From assembly GCA_022792495.1 (NCBI GenBank), contig JAAWBD010000018.1, positions 1 to 34,323 on the forward strand: a DNA stretch of 34,323 bases. Reading direction: 5' to 3'. The DNA is from Oscillospiraceae bacterium (lineage in GTDB: Bacteria; Bacillota; Clostridia; Oscillospirales; Oscillospiraceae). Of the stretch, positions 23,271-30,979 are shown in pieces. Position numbers and translations under genes: made by a program. The first letter of the stretch is position 1, and each line of letters begins with the position of its first letter. The notes under the pieces were generated by a model, which searched no databases, was not told the DNA's origin, and saw nothing but the letters and a program-made list of their open reading frames with translations.

Positions 23271-24608
23271 ATGAAACAAGGCGCCCTTCTCAACAAAATC
23301 GTCATTTTTCTTTTTGCCGCCGTCCTTTTGCTCTACATGGCGGGGGCGGTCTGGCGGGGACTGCGGAACCCTTACCCCACTGTCCAGGCTTATGAATATT
23401 CGGTGGACGACGCTATGGAGGCCACCGGCTACCTGGTTCGCCAGGAGCGGGCTCTCTCCGGCGCCGGGGGTATTGTGCGCCTTCTCCCCGCTGAGGGGGA
23501 GAAGGTTCCCGCCGGGGCCACCGTAGCCTACCTCTACGCCGATGAGGCGGCCCTGGAGCGATCCCAACGGCTGGAGACCCTGGAGGCTGAGGCGGCCCAG
23601 CTCTCCGCTGCCATTGCCGCCGCCGGAGAGAGCGGCCGGGGGGAGTCGGCCGAGCAGGTGGCCCAGGCCATGGTGACCCTCCGCTCCGCTGTGGAGGAGG
23701 GGGATTTCACCCGGCTGGAGAGCCAGGTCAGCGCCTTTAAAAGCGCGGTATACCAGCAGGCCCAGCGGTATGGAGACGCCGGGGATCTGGCCGCCGCCCT
23801 CTCCAACGCCCAGGCGGAGATCGAGATCCTGCGGAGCCAGACGGCCCAGGATGCCGGCCGGGTGGCCACCCTGCAGCCCCAGGATATCTACCTGGAGGGG
23901 GGGGACACCCGCAGCGGCGGCCGGGTCACCGTGGGGGAGAGCGGGATCTTCTCCGGGCTGGTGGACGGCTACGAGAGCGTCCTCACCCCCGATATGCTGG
24001 AAAGTCTGACCCCTGCTGACCTGGACGCCATGGAAAACCGGGCCCTGCCCGTGCGTCAGGATCAGCTGGGGAAGCTTGTCACCGACGCCACCTGGTACTT
24101 TGTTTTTCCTATGGGAGAGGAGGAGGCTAAGCGGCTGACCGAGGGAAAGGACGTTACCGTCCGTTTTTCCCGGGACTGGTCGGGGGACGTGGATATGACG
24201 GTGGAGCGGATCAGCACCCCCCAGGAGGGCCGGGTGGCGGTGATCCTCTCCTCCACCCGTTTTTTGTCTGAGACCACTCTCCTCCGCCGCCAGACGGTGG
24301 AGCTGGTCTTTTCCCAGCGATCCGGCATTCGGGTGCCCACCGAGGCCCTCCGGGTGGAGACCGTCCTCCAGACAGACTCCCTGACCAAGGAGGAGACGGA
24401 GGTTCCCCTCACCTGTGTTTACGTCCAGGTGGGCATTATCGCCGAGCGCAAGCCGGTGACCGTCCTGGCCCAGGGGGAGGACTACTGCATCGTGGAGCCC
24501 CTGATCCAGGAGGACGCCAGCGACAAGGAGAAAAAGAAGGCTCTCCGTCCCGGCGATCTGGTCATTCTGGCCGCCCGGGAGATCTGGGACGGGATGATAC
24601 TGGAATAG
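23271..24608 (+). CDS. HlyD-like membrane-anchored protein of the ylmE-sepF cluster
   Basis: A 445-residue protein with one N-terminal membrane helix (about 9-26) and a large external part. After the helix comes a lipoyl/barrel-sandwich-like half (GGIVRLLPAEGEKVPAGATVAYLY). A long Ala/Glu/Gln-rich coiled coil follows at about 95-190, then a second beta-rich part. This is the HlyD/membrane-fusion adaptor layout. No partner ABC or RND pump is nearby. Instead it lies upstream of ylmE-sepF-divIVA, so an envelope or division-related role is plausible by context only. The start has a weak AAAGAGAG site. Confidence 0.78.
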   Translation: MKQGALLNKIVIFLFAAVLLLYMAGAVWRGLRNPYPTVQAYEYSVDDAMEATGYLVRQERALSGAGGIVRLLPAEGEKVPAGATVAYLYADEAALERSQRLETLEAEAAQLSAAIAAAGESGRGESAEQVAQAMVTLRSAVEEGDFTRLESQVSAFKSAVYQQAQRYGDAGDLAAALSNAQAEIEILRSQTAQDAGRVATLQPQDIYLEGGDTRSGGRVTVGESGIFSGLVDGYESVLTPDMLESLTPADLDAMENRALPVRQDQLGKLVTDATWYFVFPMGEEEAKRLTEGKDVTVRFSRDWSGDVDMTVERISTPQEGRVAVILSSTRFLSETTLLRRQTVELVFSQRSGIRVPTEALRVETVLQTDSLTKEETEVPLTCVYVQVGIIAERKPVTVLAQGEDYCIVEPLIQEDASDKEKKKALRPGDLVILAAREIWDGMILE

Positions 24609-24611
24609 AAG

Positions 24612-24743
24612 GGCGGAGAACAGGTCGGTTGGGGAGGCTAAGACCGGAGTGGAGCAAAACCGGCGGCGGAGCCAGCGGCTCCAGAGCCGATTTTGCGGAA
24701 TCGGAGGGCTTAGATCTCTCCAACGCCCTGACCTGTTCGCAGC
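24612..24743 (+). repeat. Long imperfect hairpin element before ylmE
   Basis: Most of this 179-bp gap folds on itself. From outside in, the paired arms are GAACAGGTC (24618-24626 with 24730-24738), TTGGGGAG with CTCTCCAA (24629-24636/24716-24723), CTAAG with CTTAG (24638-24642/24709-24713), GCAAAA with TTTTGC (24654-24659/24691-24696), CGGC with GCCG, and GGAGCC with GGCTCC around a 3-nt loop. It could be a structured RNA or a small inverted-repeat element (MITE-like). No T run follows, so it is not a simple terminator. Confidence 0.7.
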
Positions 24744-24787
24744 CTGATCGCGGCCCTTCAGTTTGATACAGAAAGCGGGCGACCATA

Positions 24788-25507
24788 ATGTCTCTCCAAC
24801 AAAATATTCTCCAGGTAAAGCAGAACATTGCCCTCGCCGCCAAAGAGGCGGGCCGGGCCCCGGAGGAGATCACCCTCTGTGCCGCCACCAAAACCCAGAG
24901 CGACGAGACCATCCGGGCCGCCATCTCCGCCGGGATCACCCTCTGCGGGGAGAACCGGGTGCAGGAGATGACCGCCCATCTGGACGCCGACGCCTATGCC
25001 GGGGCGGAGCTCCACTTCATTGGACATCTCCAGACCAACAAGGGTAAACAGGTAGTAGGAAGGGTGGAGCTCATCGAATCGGTGGACTCCCTCCGCCTTT
25101 TGGAGGCCATTGAAAGGCAGGCCGCCGCCCTGGACTTGGTGCAGGATATCCTCCTGGAGGTGAACATCGCCGGGGAGGCGAGTAAGTCCGGCCTTTCCCC
25201 GGAGGAGCTGGAGCCTATGGCCCGGCGGGCCGTGGAGCTGCCCCATATCCGCCTCCGGGGCCTTATGGCCATTCCCCCCGCCGCCTGCGGGGAGGGAAAC
25301 CGAAGATTTTTCCGAAAAATGTCTCAACTTTTTGTTGACATAAAACAGAAAATGGCCCATAATGGAAATGATATAAACTGCCTTTCCATGGGTATGAGCG
25401 GCGACTACATGGACGCCGTCCGGGAGGGGGCCACCTTAGTGCGGGTGGGTACCGCCCTTTTTGGAGAACGGGAGCCCCTGGAAAAACCAGTGCGGGATAT
25501 TTTTTGA
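24788..25507 (+). CDS. ylmE: YggS/YlmE-family PLP homeostasis protein
   Basis: A 239-residue PLP-binding TIM-barrel protein (PLPBP family, fold-type III), which buffers free pyridoxal phosphate and has no proven enzymatic activity. The PLP lysine is K35 in CAATKTQ. Other signatures are GENRVQE, FIGHLQTNK and the late LSMGMSGDYMDAV with G-x-T phosphate contacts (VRVGTALFG). The family member beside sepF is ylmE in Bacillus subtilis. The ribosome site is weak (GGGCG), so translation may depend on the upstream structured region. It lies 13 nt before sepF. Confidence 0.93.
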   Translation: MSLQQNILQVKQNIALAAKEAGRAPEEITLCAATKTQSDETIRAAISAGITLCGENRVQEMTAHLDADAYAGAELHFIGHLQTNKGKQVVGRVELIESVDSLRLLEAIERQAAALDLVQDILLEVNIAGEASKSGLSPEELEPMARRAVELPHIRLRGLMAIPPAACGEGNRRFFRKMSQLFVDIKQKMAHNGNDINCLSMGMSGDYMDAVREGATLVRVGTALFGEREPLEKPVRDIF

Positions 25508-25520
25508 GGAGGAATCTTCT

Positions 25521-26003
25521 ATGGGATTGCTTGATGAGCTGAAGCGGATCGCCCGACCTTACGAGGATGAGGAGGATGACGGTTTCGACGATTTCGACAC
25601 CATGGGCACCGGCCGTCTGGATCGTACTGCCGTACGGGAGAAGGCTGCCCCCAAGGCGGAGCCCCTGTCCTTTGACTCTGACCGCCCCGAGCGGCGGAGC
25701 AATAAGGTGGTGAACATCCACACCACCACCCAGCTCCAGGTGGTGCTGGTGAAGCCAGACCGGTTTGAGAACGCCGCCGAGATCGCCGACCACCTGCGGG
25801 AGAAGCGCACCGTAGTTCTCAACCTGGAGCAGACCAGCAAGGATGTCTCCCGCCGGATCCTGGACTTTCTCTCCGGCGCGGCCTATGCCCAGGAGGGCAA
25901 GGTGAAGAAGGTGGCCCTCAGCACCTACATCATCACCCCCTACAATGTGGACATTCTGGGCGATCTTATTGACGAGCTGGAGAATAACGGCCTCTACTTC
26001 TAA
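25521..26003 (+). CDS. sepF: Cell division protein SepF
   Basis: A 160-residue SepF, which tethers FtsZ filaments to the membrane and shapes the septum. The N-terminal amphipathic membrane helix is MGLLDELKRI, followed by an acidic disordered stretch (EDEEDDGFDDFD). The C-terminal DUF552 core has VVLVKPDRFENAAEIADHL, VLNLEQ and the GAAYAQEG loop. The start at 25521 is set by GAGGAGGA about 7 nt upstream and the family N-terminus; the longer frame from 25461 lies inside ylmE. Confidence 0.95.
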   Translation: MGLLDELKRIARPYEDEEDDGFDDFDTMGTGRLDRTAVREKAAPKAEPLSFDSDRPERRSNKVVNIHTTTQLQVVLVKPDRFENAAEIADHLREKRTVVLNLEQTSKDVSRRILDFLSGAAYAQEGKVKKVALSTYIITPYNVDILGDLIDELENNGLYF

Positions 26004-26031
26004 GGGGAGAGGGCCATACTGCAGGGCGCGC

Positions 26032-26120
26032 CGGTCTCCGCAATATCCTTTTGCAGGGGAGGGGTAAGCTCCTCCACCTCAGGCTGCATCGCCCTGTGGG
26101 AGGGGCAAGCCCCTCCCCCT
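26032..26120. repeat. GC-rich palindromic repeat between sepF and divIVA
   Basis: Two related hairpins, GGGAGGGG-TAAG-CTCCTCC-like at 26057-26079 and a perfect 8-bp GGGAGGGG-CAAG-CCCCTCCC at 26098-26117, are near-copies 41 bp apart. They are partly enclosed by CAGGGCG/CGCCCTG (26032-26038/26090-26096). Read on the minus strand the second ends GTAGGGG, like the element at 33751, suggesting one interspersed family. Confidence 0.6.
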
Positions 26121-26148
26121 ACTACATAAAGAAAGTGTGGAATGAACG

Positions 26149-26967
26149 ATGCTGACTCCCCAGGAAGTAGCGGAACACGCCTTTAGCAAGGCGTCCTTTG
26201 GCGGCTATAACATGGCTATGGTAGACGAGTTCCTGGATCTGGTCACGGCCGACTACACCTCTCTGTACAAGGAGAACGCCGCCCTAAAGACCAAGCTGAA
26301 GGTGCTGGCCGACAAGGTGGAGGAATACCGCGCCACGGAGGAGGCCATGCGCCGGGCCATGCTTTCCGCCCAAATGACTGCCCAGCAGCTGGTGGACGAG
26401 GCTCAGGAGCAGGCCAGCGGCATTGTTACCACCGCCGAGCGGGAGGCCGCGGAAAAAATCGCCTCCATCCGGCAGGAGGTGGAGAGCGAGCAGCTTCGTC
26501 TCACCGCCGCCCAGAACGCCACCGCGGCATACATCTCCAAGCTGAAGGATCTCTACCAGAACGAGATGGAGTACCTCTCCGGACTGTCCAAGCTCAACGC
26601 CTCCGTCCCCAAGGTGGATCAGGTGGCCCAGACGGCCGACGCCATCGGCTCCGCCGTGGAGAAGGCGGTGGAGGAGCTGCCCCCTGTGGAGGAGGCTCCT
26701 GAGCCGGAGCTGGAGCTTGTGGAAGAGGAGGACGAGGAGCCCACCATTCCCATGGAGGGGAGGCGCCCCGCTGTCTCCGGGGAGCCGGAGGTGAAGCCTC
26801 TGGAGGAGGACAGCCTTTACCAGGAGCTCCGCCGCGGCCCCCAGCTTCACCCGGTCTCCCCCGCTGACGAGGATGAGGAAGAGCCCGAAGAGCCCGCCCC
26901 GGAGGAGCCCACACGCCGTATCGACTTCGGCCACCTGAAGTTTGGCAAGGACTACGAGATCGACTGA
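26149..26967 (+). CDS. divIVA: DivIVA-domain protein
   Basis: A 272-residue DivIVA-type protein, which binds curved membrane at poles and septa and organises division or wall growth. The N-terminal lipid-binding motif is MLTPQEVAEHAFSKASFGGY, followed by NMAMVDEFLD. A long coiled coil runs from about 35 to 150. The C-terminal third is acidic and Pro/Glu-rich, probably disordered, ending in RRIDFGHLKFGKDYEID. It is longer than the 164-residue Bacillus protein because of this tail. The ribosome site is weak. A consensus promoter for the ileS leader begins 5 nt after its stop. Confidence 0.93.
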   Translation: MLTPQEVAEHAFSKASFGGYNMAMVDEFLDLVTADYTSLYKENAALKTKLKVLADKVEEYRATEEAMRRAMLSAQMTAQQLVDEAQEQASGIVTTAEREAAEKIASIRQEVESEQLRLTAAQNATAAYISKLKDLYQNEMEYLSGLSKLNASVPKVDQVAQTADAIGSAVEKAVEELPPVEEAPEPELELVEEEDEEPTIPMEGRRPAVSGEPEVKPLEEDSLYQELRRGPQLHPVSPADEDEEEPEEPAPEEPTRRIDFGHLKFGKDYEID

Positions 26968-26971
26968 CCCC

Positions 26972-27000
26972 TTGACAGAAGGGGCGAAAGCGGATACAAT
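26972..27000 (+). promoter_or_regulatory. Sigma-A promoter of the ileS T-box transcript
   Basis: TTGACA, a 17-nt spacer and TACAAT, just downstream of divIVA. Confidence 0.88.
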
Positions 27001-27007
27001 GCAGAAA

Positions 27008-27255
27008 GTGAAACGCGATGAGAAGGACAAGTAACCTCCCATCCTGCCCAGAGAGCCGCCGTTTGGTGAAAGGCGGAGGGGAGAAGGGGTGAAATGATCA
27101 CCTTTGAGCGACGGGACTGAACCGAAAGGATAAGCCCCGGCGGCCGGCCCCGTTACAGGCCCCCGAGTGGTCATGCCCCGGCATGGCAATAAGAGTGGTA
27201 CCGCAGAGGACGCAAACGCCTTTGTCTCTTAATAGAGACAAAGGCGTTTTGTTTT
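27008..27255 (+). promoter_or_regulatory. Isoleucine T-box riboswitch upstream of ileS
   Basis: A tRNA-sensing leader that turns on ileS when uncharged tRNA-Ile builds up. Stem I landmarks are the GATGAGAAGGACAAGTA region (27017-27033) and the distal-loop GAGAGCCGCCGTTTGGTG (27051-27068). The specifier loop holds ATC, an Ile codon, at 27097-27099 (AAATGATCACC). The conserved T-box AAGAGTGGTACCGC is at 27191-27204; its TGGT would pair with the tRNA ACCA end. The terminator is a perfect 15-bp stem (27215-27229 with 27234-27248) with a T-rich tail. Confidence 0.95.
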
Positions 27256-27267
27256 GGGGGTGCGGAT

Positions 27268-27535
27268 GTGACAAAAGTCAAAGCAACTTTGATATACCTG
27301 GATAATGGAGATATGGTGCTGACAAAGAAAGCATATCACGATTGGCGAGAGATACAGGATGAGTATGAACAGTATCAGGCAATTTGGTGCCCTTGGCCTG
27401 TGAGGATATTATAGATTTTTTTGAAATGGATTTCAAGGAGGAAACGAGCTGGCCTTTTTCGAAAAATGAGATCATTCGATTTTTTGAGGGACCGGCAGAA
27501 ACGATTTTCAAGGGAATAAAAAATTTTCATATAAA
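27268..27535 (+). pseudogene. Frameshifted ORF remnant between T box and ileS
   Basis: An AT-rich stretch unlike its surroundings. A 48-codon frame runs from GTG 27268 to TAG 27412-27414 (VTKVKATLIYLDNGDMVL and on). The frame one base back, open from 27384 (LACEDIIDFFEMDFKEE and on), continues its protein-like character to the ileS ribosome site, and beyond it only as a shadow of ileS. Joined near 27385 the two give an acidic polypeptide of roughly 90 residues. The likeliest reading is a decayed, 3'-truncated small gene; I do not recognise the family. The ileS gene lies about 295 nt past the T-box terminator because of it. Confidence 0.45.
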
Positions 27536-27549
27536 GGAGACTCAGACCC

Positions 27550-30360
27550 ATGGATTACAACAACACCGTCCACCTGCCCCAGACCGACTTCCCCATGCGG
27601 GCGGGCCTGCCCAAGCGGGAGCCCGAGATGCTGGAGGCCATGAAGGGGAAAAACCTCTATCACAAGATGGTACGCCGCAACGAGGGTAAGCCCTCCTTCC
27701 TTCTCCACGACGGCCCTCCCTACGCCAACGGCAACATCCACATCGGCACTGCCATGAACAAGATCCTGAAGGATATCATCGTCAAGTCTAAGAACATGAC
27801 CGGCTTCTGCGCCCCCTACGTCCCCGGCTGGGACACCCACGGTCTGCCCATCGAGACCGCCGTTCTCAAGGACAAGACCGTGAAGCGGGAGGAGATGTCC
27901 ACCGCCGACTTCCGCACCAAATGCCAGGAGTACGCCAAGGGCTATATTGAGAAGATGACCGGCCAGTTCCAGCGGCTTGGGGTCCTGGGGGAGTGGGAAA
28001 ACCCCTACATCACCCTCCTTCCCGAGTTTGAGGCCCATCAGATCGAGGTGTTCGGCAAGATGGCCGAGAAGGGCCTCATTTACAAGGGCATGAAGCCGGT
28101 CTACTGGTGCCCCTTTGACCAGACCGCCCTGGCCGAGGCCGAGATCGAGTACCAGGACGACCCCTGTACCACCATCTTCGTGAAATTTCCTATCCGGGAC
28201 GACAAGGGCAAGCTGGGCAAGTACTGCGACCTGAGCAAGCTCTTCTTCGTGATCTGGACCACCACCCCCTGGACCATCCCGGGGAACATGGCTATCTCCC
28301 TCAACGCCAATTACGATTATGTCCTCCTCCAGGTGCCGGGCGGGGAGGTCTATGTGCTGGCCAAGGATCTGGCGGAGGGGGTCTGCAAGGAGGCGGGGAT
28401 CGACTATTCCGCCTGCACGGTTCTGGCGGTCCTCAAGGGCAGCGACTTTGAGCTGATGACCACCAAGCACCCCTTCTTTGACCGGGACTCCGTCATTCTC
28501 AACGGCGACCACGTGACCCTGGACGCGGGCACCGGCTGCGTTCACACCGCCCCCGGCTTCGGCGCCGACGACTTCAATATCTGCCGCCAGTACGACAAGG
28601 CGGGCCTCACCAACATCGGGGTTCCCGTCCCCGTCAACGCCAAGGGCGTCATGACCGACGAGAAGTACAACGGTCAGTACTACGCCAAGGCCAACGACAT
28701 GGTGGTGGAGGACCTGGAGAAGGAGGGCTTCCTTCTCTGCAAGGAGAACATCACCCACTCCTACCCCCACTGCTGGCGGTGTAAGCACCCCATCATCTAC
28801 CGGGCCACCGAGCAGTGGTTCTGCTCCGTGGACGCCATCAAGAAGGCTGCCGTGGACTCCTGCGACGGTATCCAGTGGCACCCTGCCTGGGGCAAGGATC
28901 GGATGATTTCCATGATCTCGGAGCGCAACGACTGGTGTATCTCCCGCCAGCGGGTGTGGGGCGTTCCCATCCCCATCTTCTACTGCGACGACTGCGGGGC
29001 GGATATCGTCACCCCCGAGACCATCGCCAACGTCTCCAAGCTCTTCCGGGAGCACGGCAGCAACATCTGGTTTGAGAAGGATCCTGTCGATCTCCTCCCC
29101 CAGGGCTTTGTCTGCCCCAAGTGCGGCAAGACCCACTTCACCAAGGAGACCGACATCATGGATGTCTGGTTTGATTCTGGCTCCACCTGGGCCGCCGTGT
29201 GCCAGGCCCGGGATTACCTGAAGTACCCCGCCGACCTCTACCTGGAGGGGGGCGACCAGTACCGGGGCTGGTTCCAGTCCTCCATGCTCACCTCCATCGC
29301 GGTCAACGGGGTGGCCCCCTACAAGCAGATCGTCACCCACGGCTGGACCGTGGACGGGGAGGGCAAGGTGATGCACAAGTCCCTGGGCAACGCCGTCTCC
29401 CCCGACGACGTTTTGAAGGAGTACGGCGCGGACATCCTCCGCCTGTGGGTGGCCTCCGCTGAGTATACGCAGGATATGCGCATCTCCCCCGAGATCTTGA
29501 AGCAGCTGAGCCAGGCCTACCTGAAGATCCGCAACACCGCCCGGTATATGCTGGGCAACCTTTCCGGCTTCGACCCGGACAAAAAGGTGGCCCCGGAGGG
29601 GATGGTGGAGCTGGACCGGTGGGCGGTGGCCCAGCTGGGCAAGCTCTCCCAGACCTGCCGCTCGGCCTACCACAGCTATGACTTCCACATTGCCTACCGG
29701 GCCATCTATAACTTCTGCGTGGTAGAGATGTCCAACTTCTACCTGGACATCATCAAGGACCGCCTCTACTGCGGCGACGAAGGGGGCCGCGCCTCGGCCC
29801 AGACCGCCCTCTATACCATTCTGGACGGCCTGACCCGGCTCATCGCCCCCGTGCTGGCCTTCACCAGCGACGAGATCTGGGCCGCCATGCCCCACGCCAA
29901 GGCGGACAACGCCGAGAGCGTCCTGATGAACGATATGCCCGACTTTGACCCCGCCTTCGCCCTCTCCGATGAGGAGGAGGCCAAGTGGGCCAAGGTCATG
30001 GCCCTTCGGGACGATGTGAACAAGGCCCTGGAGCTCTCCCGGGCCGAGGGCGGCGTAAAGAAGAATCAGGACGCCGACCTGACCCTGACCTTCACCGCTG
30101 AGGCCTGGAAGGAGTTCGAGGCCCTGCATATGGACGAGGCCGACCTTGCCGCCATCTGTATCGTGTCCGCCGTCACCCTGGCCCAGGGCGAAGGAGAAGG
30201 TTGCAAGGGCGAGTTCTTCGAGGGCCTCACCGTAAAGGTCTCCCCCGCCGCCGGCGAAAAGTGCCCCCGCTGCTGGAACCACGATATCCGCATCGGCACG
30301 GCAGGCCATCACGCCGAGCTCTGCGACCGCTGCGCCGCCGTGGTAAAGGCGGAGTTTTGA
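27550..30360 (+). CDS. ileS: Isoleucyl-tRNA synthetase
   Basis: A 936-residue class I synthetase that charges tRNA-Ile and edits valine. GPPYANGNIHIGTAMNKILK at about 55-74 carries the HIGH-type motif, here HIGT. GWDTHGLP and the editing (CP1) domain with TTPWTIPGN follow. The KMSKS-type loop reads VMHKS (607-611) before LGN. The C-terminal zinc-binding element CPRCW with CDRC (about the last 25 residues) is present. AAAGGAG lies about 9 nt before the ATG. It is controlled by the T box upstream. The motif variants mark the clostridial IleRS type rather than an inactive protein, since the rest is intact. Confidence 0.97.
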   Translation: MDYNNTVHLPQTDFPMRAGLPKREPEMLEAMKGKNLYHKMVRRNEGKPSFLLHDGPPYANGNIHIGTAMNKILKDIIVKSKNMTGFCAPYVPGWDTHGLPIETAVLKDKTVKREEMSTADFRTKCQEYAKGYIEKMTGQFQRLGVLGEWENPYITLLPEFEAHQIEVFGKMAEKGLIYKGMKPVYWCPFDQTALAEAEIEYQDDPCTTIFVKFPIRDDKGKLGKYCDLSKLFFVIWTTTPWTIPGNMAISLNANYDYVLLQVPGGEVYVLAKDLAEGVCKEAGIDYSACTVLAVLKGSDFELMTTKHPFFDRDSVILNGDHVTLDAGTGCVHTAPGFGADDFNICRQYDKAGLTNIGVPVPVNAKGVMTDEKYNGQYYAKANDMVVEDLEKEGFLLCKENITHSYPHCWRCKHPIIYRATEQWFCSVDAIKKAAVDSCDGIQWHPAWGKDRMISMISERNDWCISRQRVWGVPIPIFYCDDCGADIVTPETIANVSKLFREHGSNIWFEKDPVDLLPQGFVCPKCGKTHFTKETDIMDVWFDSGSTWAAVCQARDYLKYPADLYLEGGDQYRGWFQSSMLTSIAVNGVAPYKQIVTHGWTVDGEGKVMHKSLGNAVSPDDVLKEYGADILRLWVASAEYTQDMRISPEILKQLSQAYLKIRNTARYMLGNLSGFDPDKKVAPEGMVELDRWAVAQLGKLSQTCRSAYHSYDFHIAYRAIYNFCVVEMSNFYLDIIKDRLYCGDEGGRASAQTALYTILDGLTRLIAPVLAFTSDEIWAAMPHAKADNAESVLMNDMPDFDPAFALSDEEEAKWAKVMALRDDVNKALELSRAEGGVKKNQDADLTLTFTAEAWKEFEALHMDEADLAAICIVSAVTLAQGEGEGCKGEFFEGLTVKVSPAAGEKCPRCWNHDIRIGTAGHHAELCDRCAAVVKAEF

Positions 30361-30411
30361 GAGTGACCCCGGTCCTTGTCCATCTCCTATGGGGTCTACG
30401 ACGGAGAACGG

Positions 30412-30443
30412 ATTCCTCACCAGTCTGCGGACTGGTTCGGAAT
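30412..30443. repeat. Palindrome 1 of the post-ileS hairpin cluster
   Basis: ATTCC-TC-ACCAGTC, loop TGCG, GACTGGT-TC-GGAAT: a perfect two-part stem starting about 50 nt after ileS. It resembles interspersed GGATTCC...GGAATGAC elements common in gut Clostridia, from general familiarity rather than a search. Confidence 0.65.
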
Positions 30444-30490
30444 GACGGGGGATGGCCTTGGGACCTTGGGGGCAAGAATACGGGACGTTA

Positions 30491-30545
30491 GCTGAAAAAC
30501 AAACCGAACCCCCACGGCGTTACGGAGTAAGCCGTGGGGGTCAGC
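30491..30545. repeat. Palindrome 2 of the cluster, possible ileS terminator
   Basis: An outer GCTGA/TCAGC encloses an 11-bp ACCCCCACGGC/GCCGTGGGGGT stem and an apical TTAC-GGA-GTAA. The downstream T run on the plus strand is only TTT, so termination of ileS is uncertain. Confidence 0.65.
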
Positions 30546-30577
30546 TTTCAAACCATAGACCCGCTAAGGGGAGTTTC

Positions 30578-30616
30578 CAACGAGGGGCCGCCGCAGCGGC
30601 CCCTCTTTGGTCGTTG
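30578..30616. repeat. Palindrome 3 of the cluster
   Basis: A perfect 10-bp GAGGGGCCGC/GCGGCCCCTC stem with a CGCA loop (30582-30605). A partly overlapping outer CAACGA/TCGTTG pair flanks it. Confidence 0.65.
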
Positions 30617-30627
30617 AGAGAGGGGGT

Positions 30628-30663
30628 CCAGGGGGAGAGAGAGTCGAAACTCTCTCTCCCTGG
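30628..30663. repeat. Palindrome 4 of the cluster
   Basis: A CCAGG/CCTGG base and a 12-bp GGGAGAGAGAGT/ACTCTCTCTCCC stem, with a CGAA loop and a 2-nt bulge. Confidence 0.65.
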
Positions 30664-30681
30664 CGTCTTTTCTGGGGGTCT

Positions 30682-30717
30682 GGGGGGCGTCTTTTCCACG
30701 CGGAAAAGATGTCCCCC
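30682..30717. repeat. Palindrome 5 of the cluster
   Basis: A 16-bp stem with two G-T pairs and an ACGC loop: GGGGGGCGTCTTTTCC against GGAAAAGATGTCCCCC. Its GGCGTCTTTTC is also found at 30662-30672, linking it to palindrome 4. The 382-bp gap 30361-30742 holds these five hairpins and no gene I can support. Confidence 0.65.
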
Positions 30718-30742
30718 AGCTTACCCAGTGTAAGGAGAGCAC

Positions 30743-30928
30743 CTACCCCACATCAACCTCCCTCCCCTTGGCATACCGCTGACAAGCCGGGGCATCGCTC
30801 CGCTTGTCCCGAAGGTGGGGATTGATACAATGCCCCACCGCCAGAGGGATAAACTTGTTTCTGCTCCTGCGGGAATAGTGCCGGCAAAAATGCTTGCAGG
30901 TCTCGCAGGTCTTTTCCTGCTCTTCCAT
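30743..30928 (-). CDS. Small Cys-rich protein, probable metal-binding
   Basis: A 61-residue basic protein with six cysteines: C-E-T-C-K-H-F-C-R-H-Y near the N-terminus, GHCINP in the middle, and a late PACQRY. The Cys/His spacing suggests one zinc or other metal site. Related short proteins, with a CxxCxHxxxHY...GHC...C pattern, occur in gut Clostridia and phages by my recollection; no function is known. I chose the ATG at 30928 because AAGGAGG sits 6 nt upstream; the longer frame runs through the promoter. It is divergent from the Arc-like regulator gene, and both promoters lie in the same GATATC array. Confidence 0.72.
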   Translation of the reverse strand: MEEQEKTCETCKHFCRHYSRRSRNKFIPLAVGHCINPHLRDKRSDAPACQRYAKGREVDVG

Positions 30929-30950
30929 AATGTCACCTCCTTGTGACAAT

Positions 30951-30979
30951 AAGATATCATATAGATATCGCATTGTCAA
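30951..30979 (-). promoter_or_regulatory. Promoter of the Cys-rich gene
   Basis: On the minus strand TTGACA, a 17-nt spacer and TATCTT. The spacer and -10 box contain GATATC half-sites. Confidence 0.8.

Noticed and set aside
27384-27689. A 101-codon frame running into ileS
   Set aside because: Beyond 27535 it is only an out-of-frame reading of ileS. The upstream part is recorded as a remnant instead.
27508-30420. A 970-codon open frame on the minus strand opposite ileS
   Set aside because: Same shadow effect. The plus strand has an intact synthetase with all domains and a T-box leader.
30412-30717. CRISPR array
   Set aside because: The palindromes differ in sequence and spacing, with no identical repeats or spacers.
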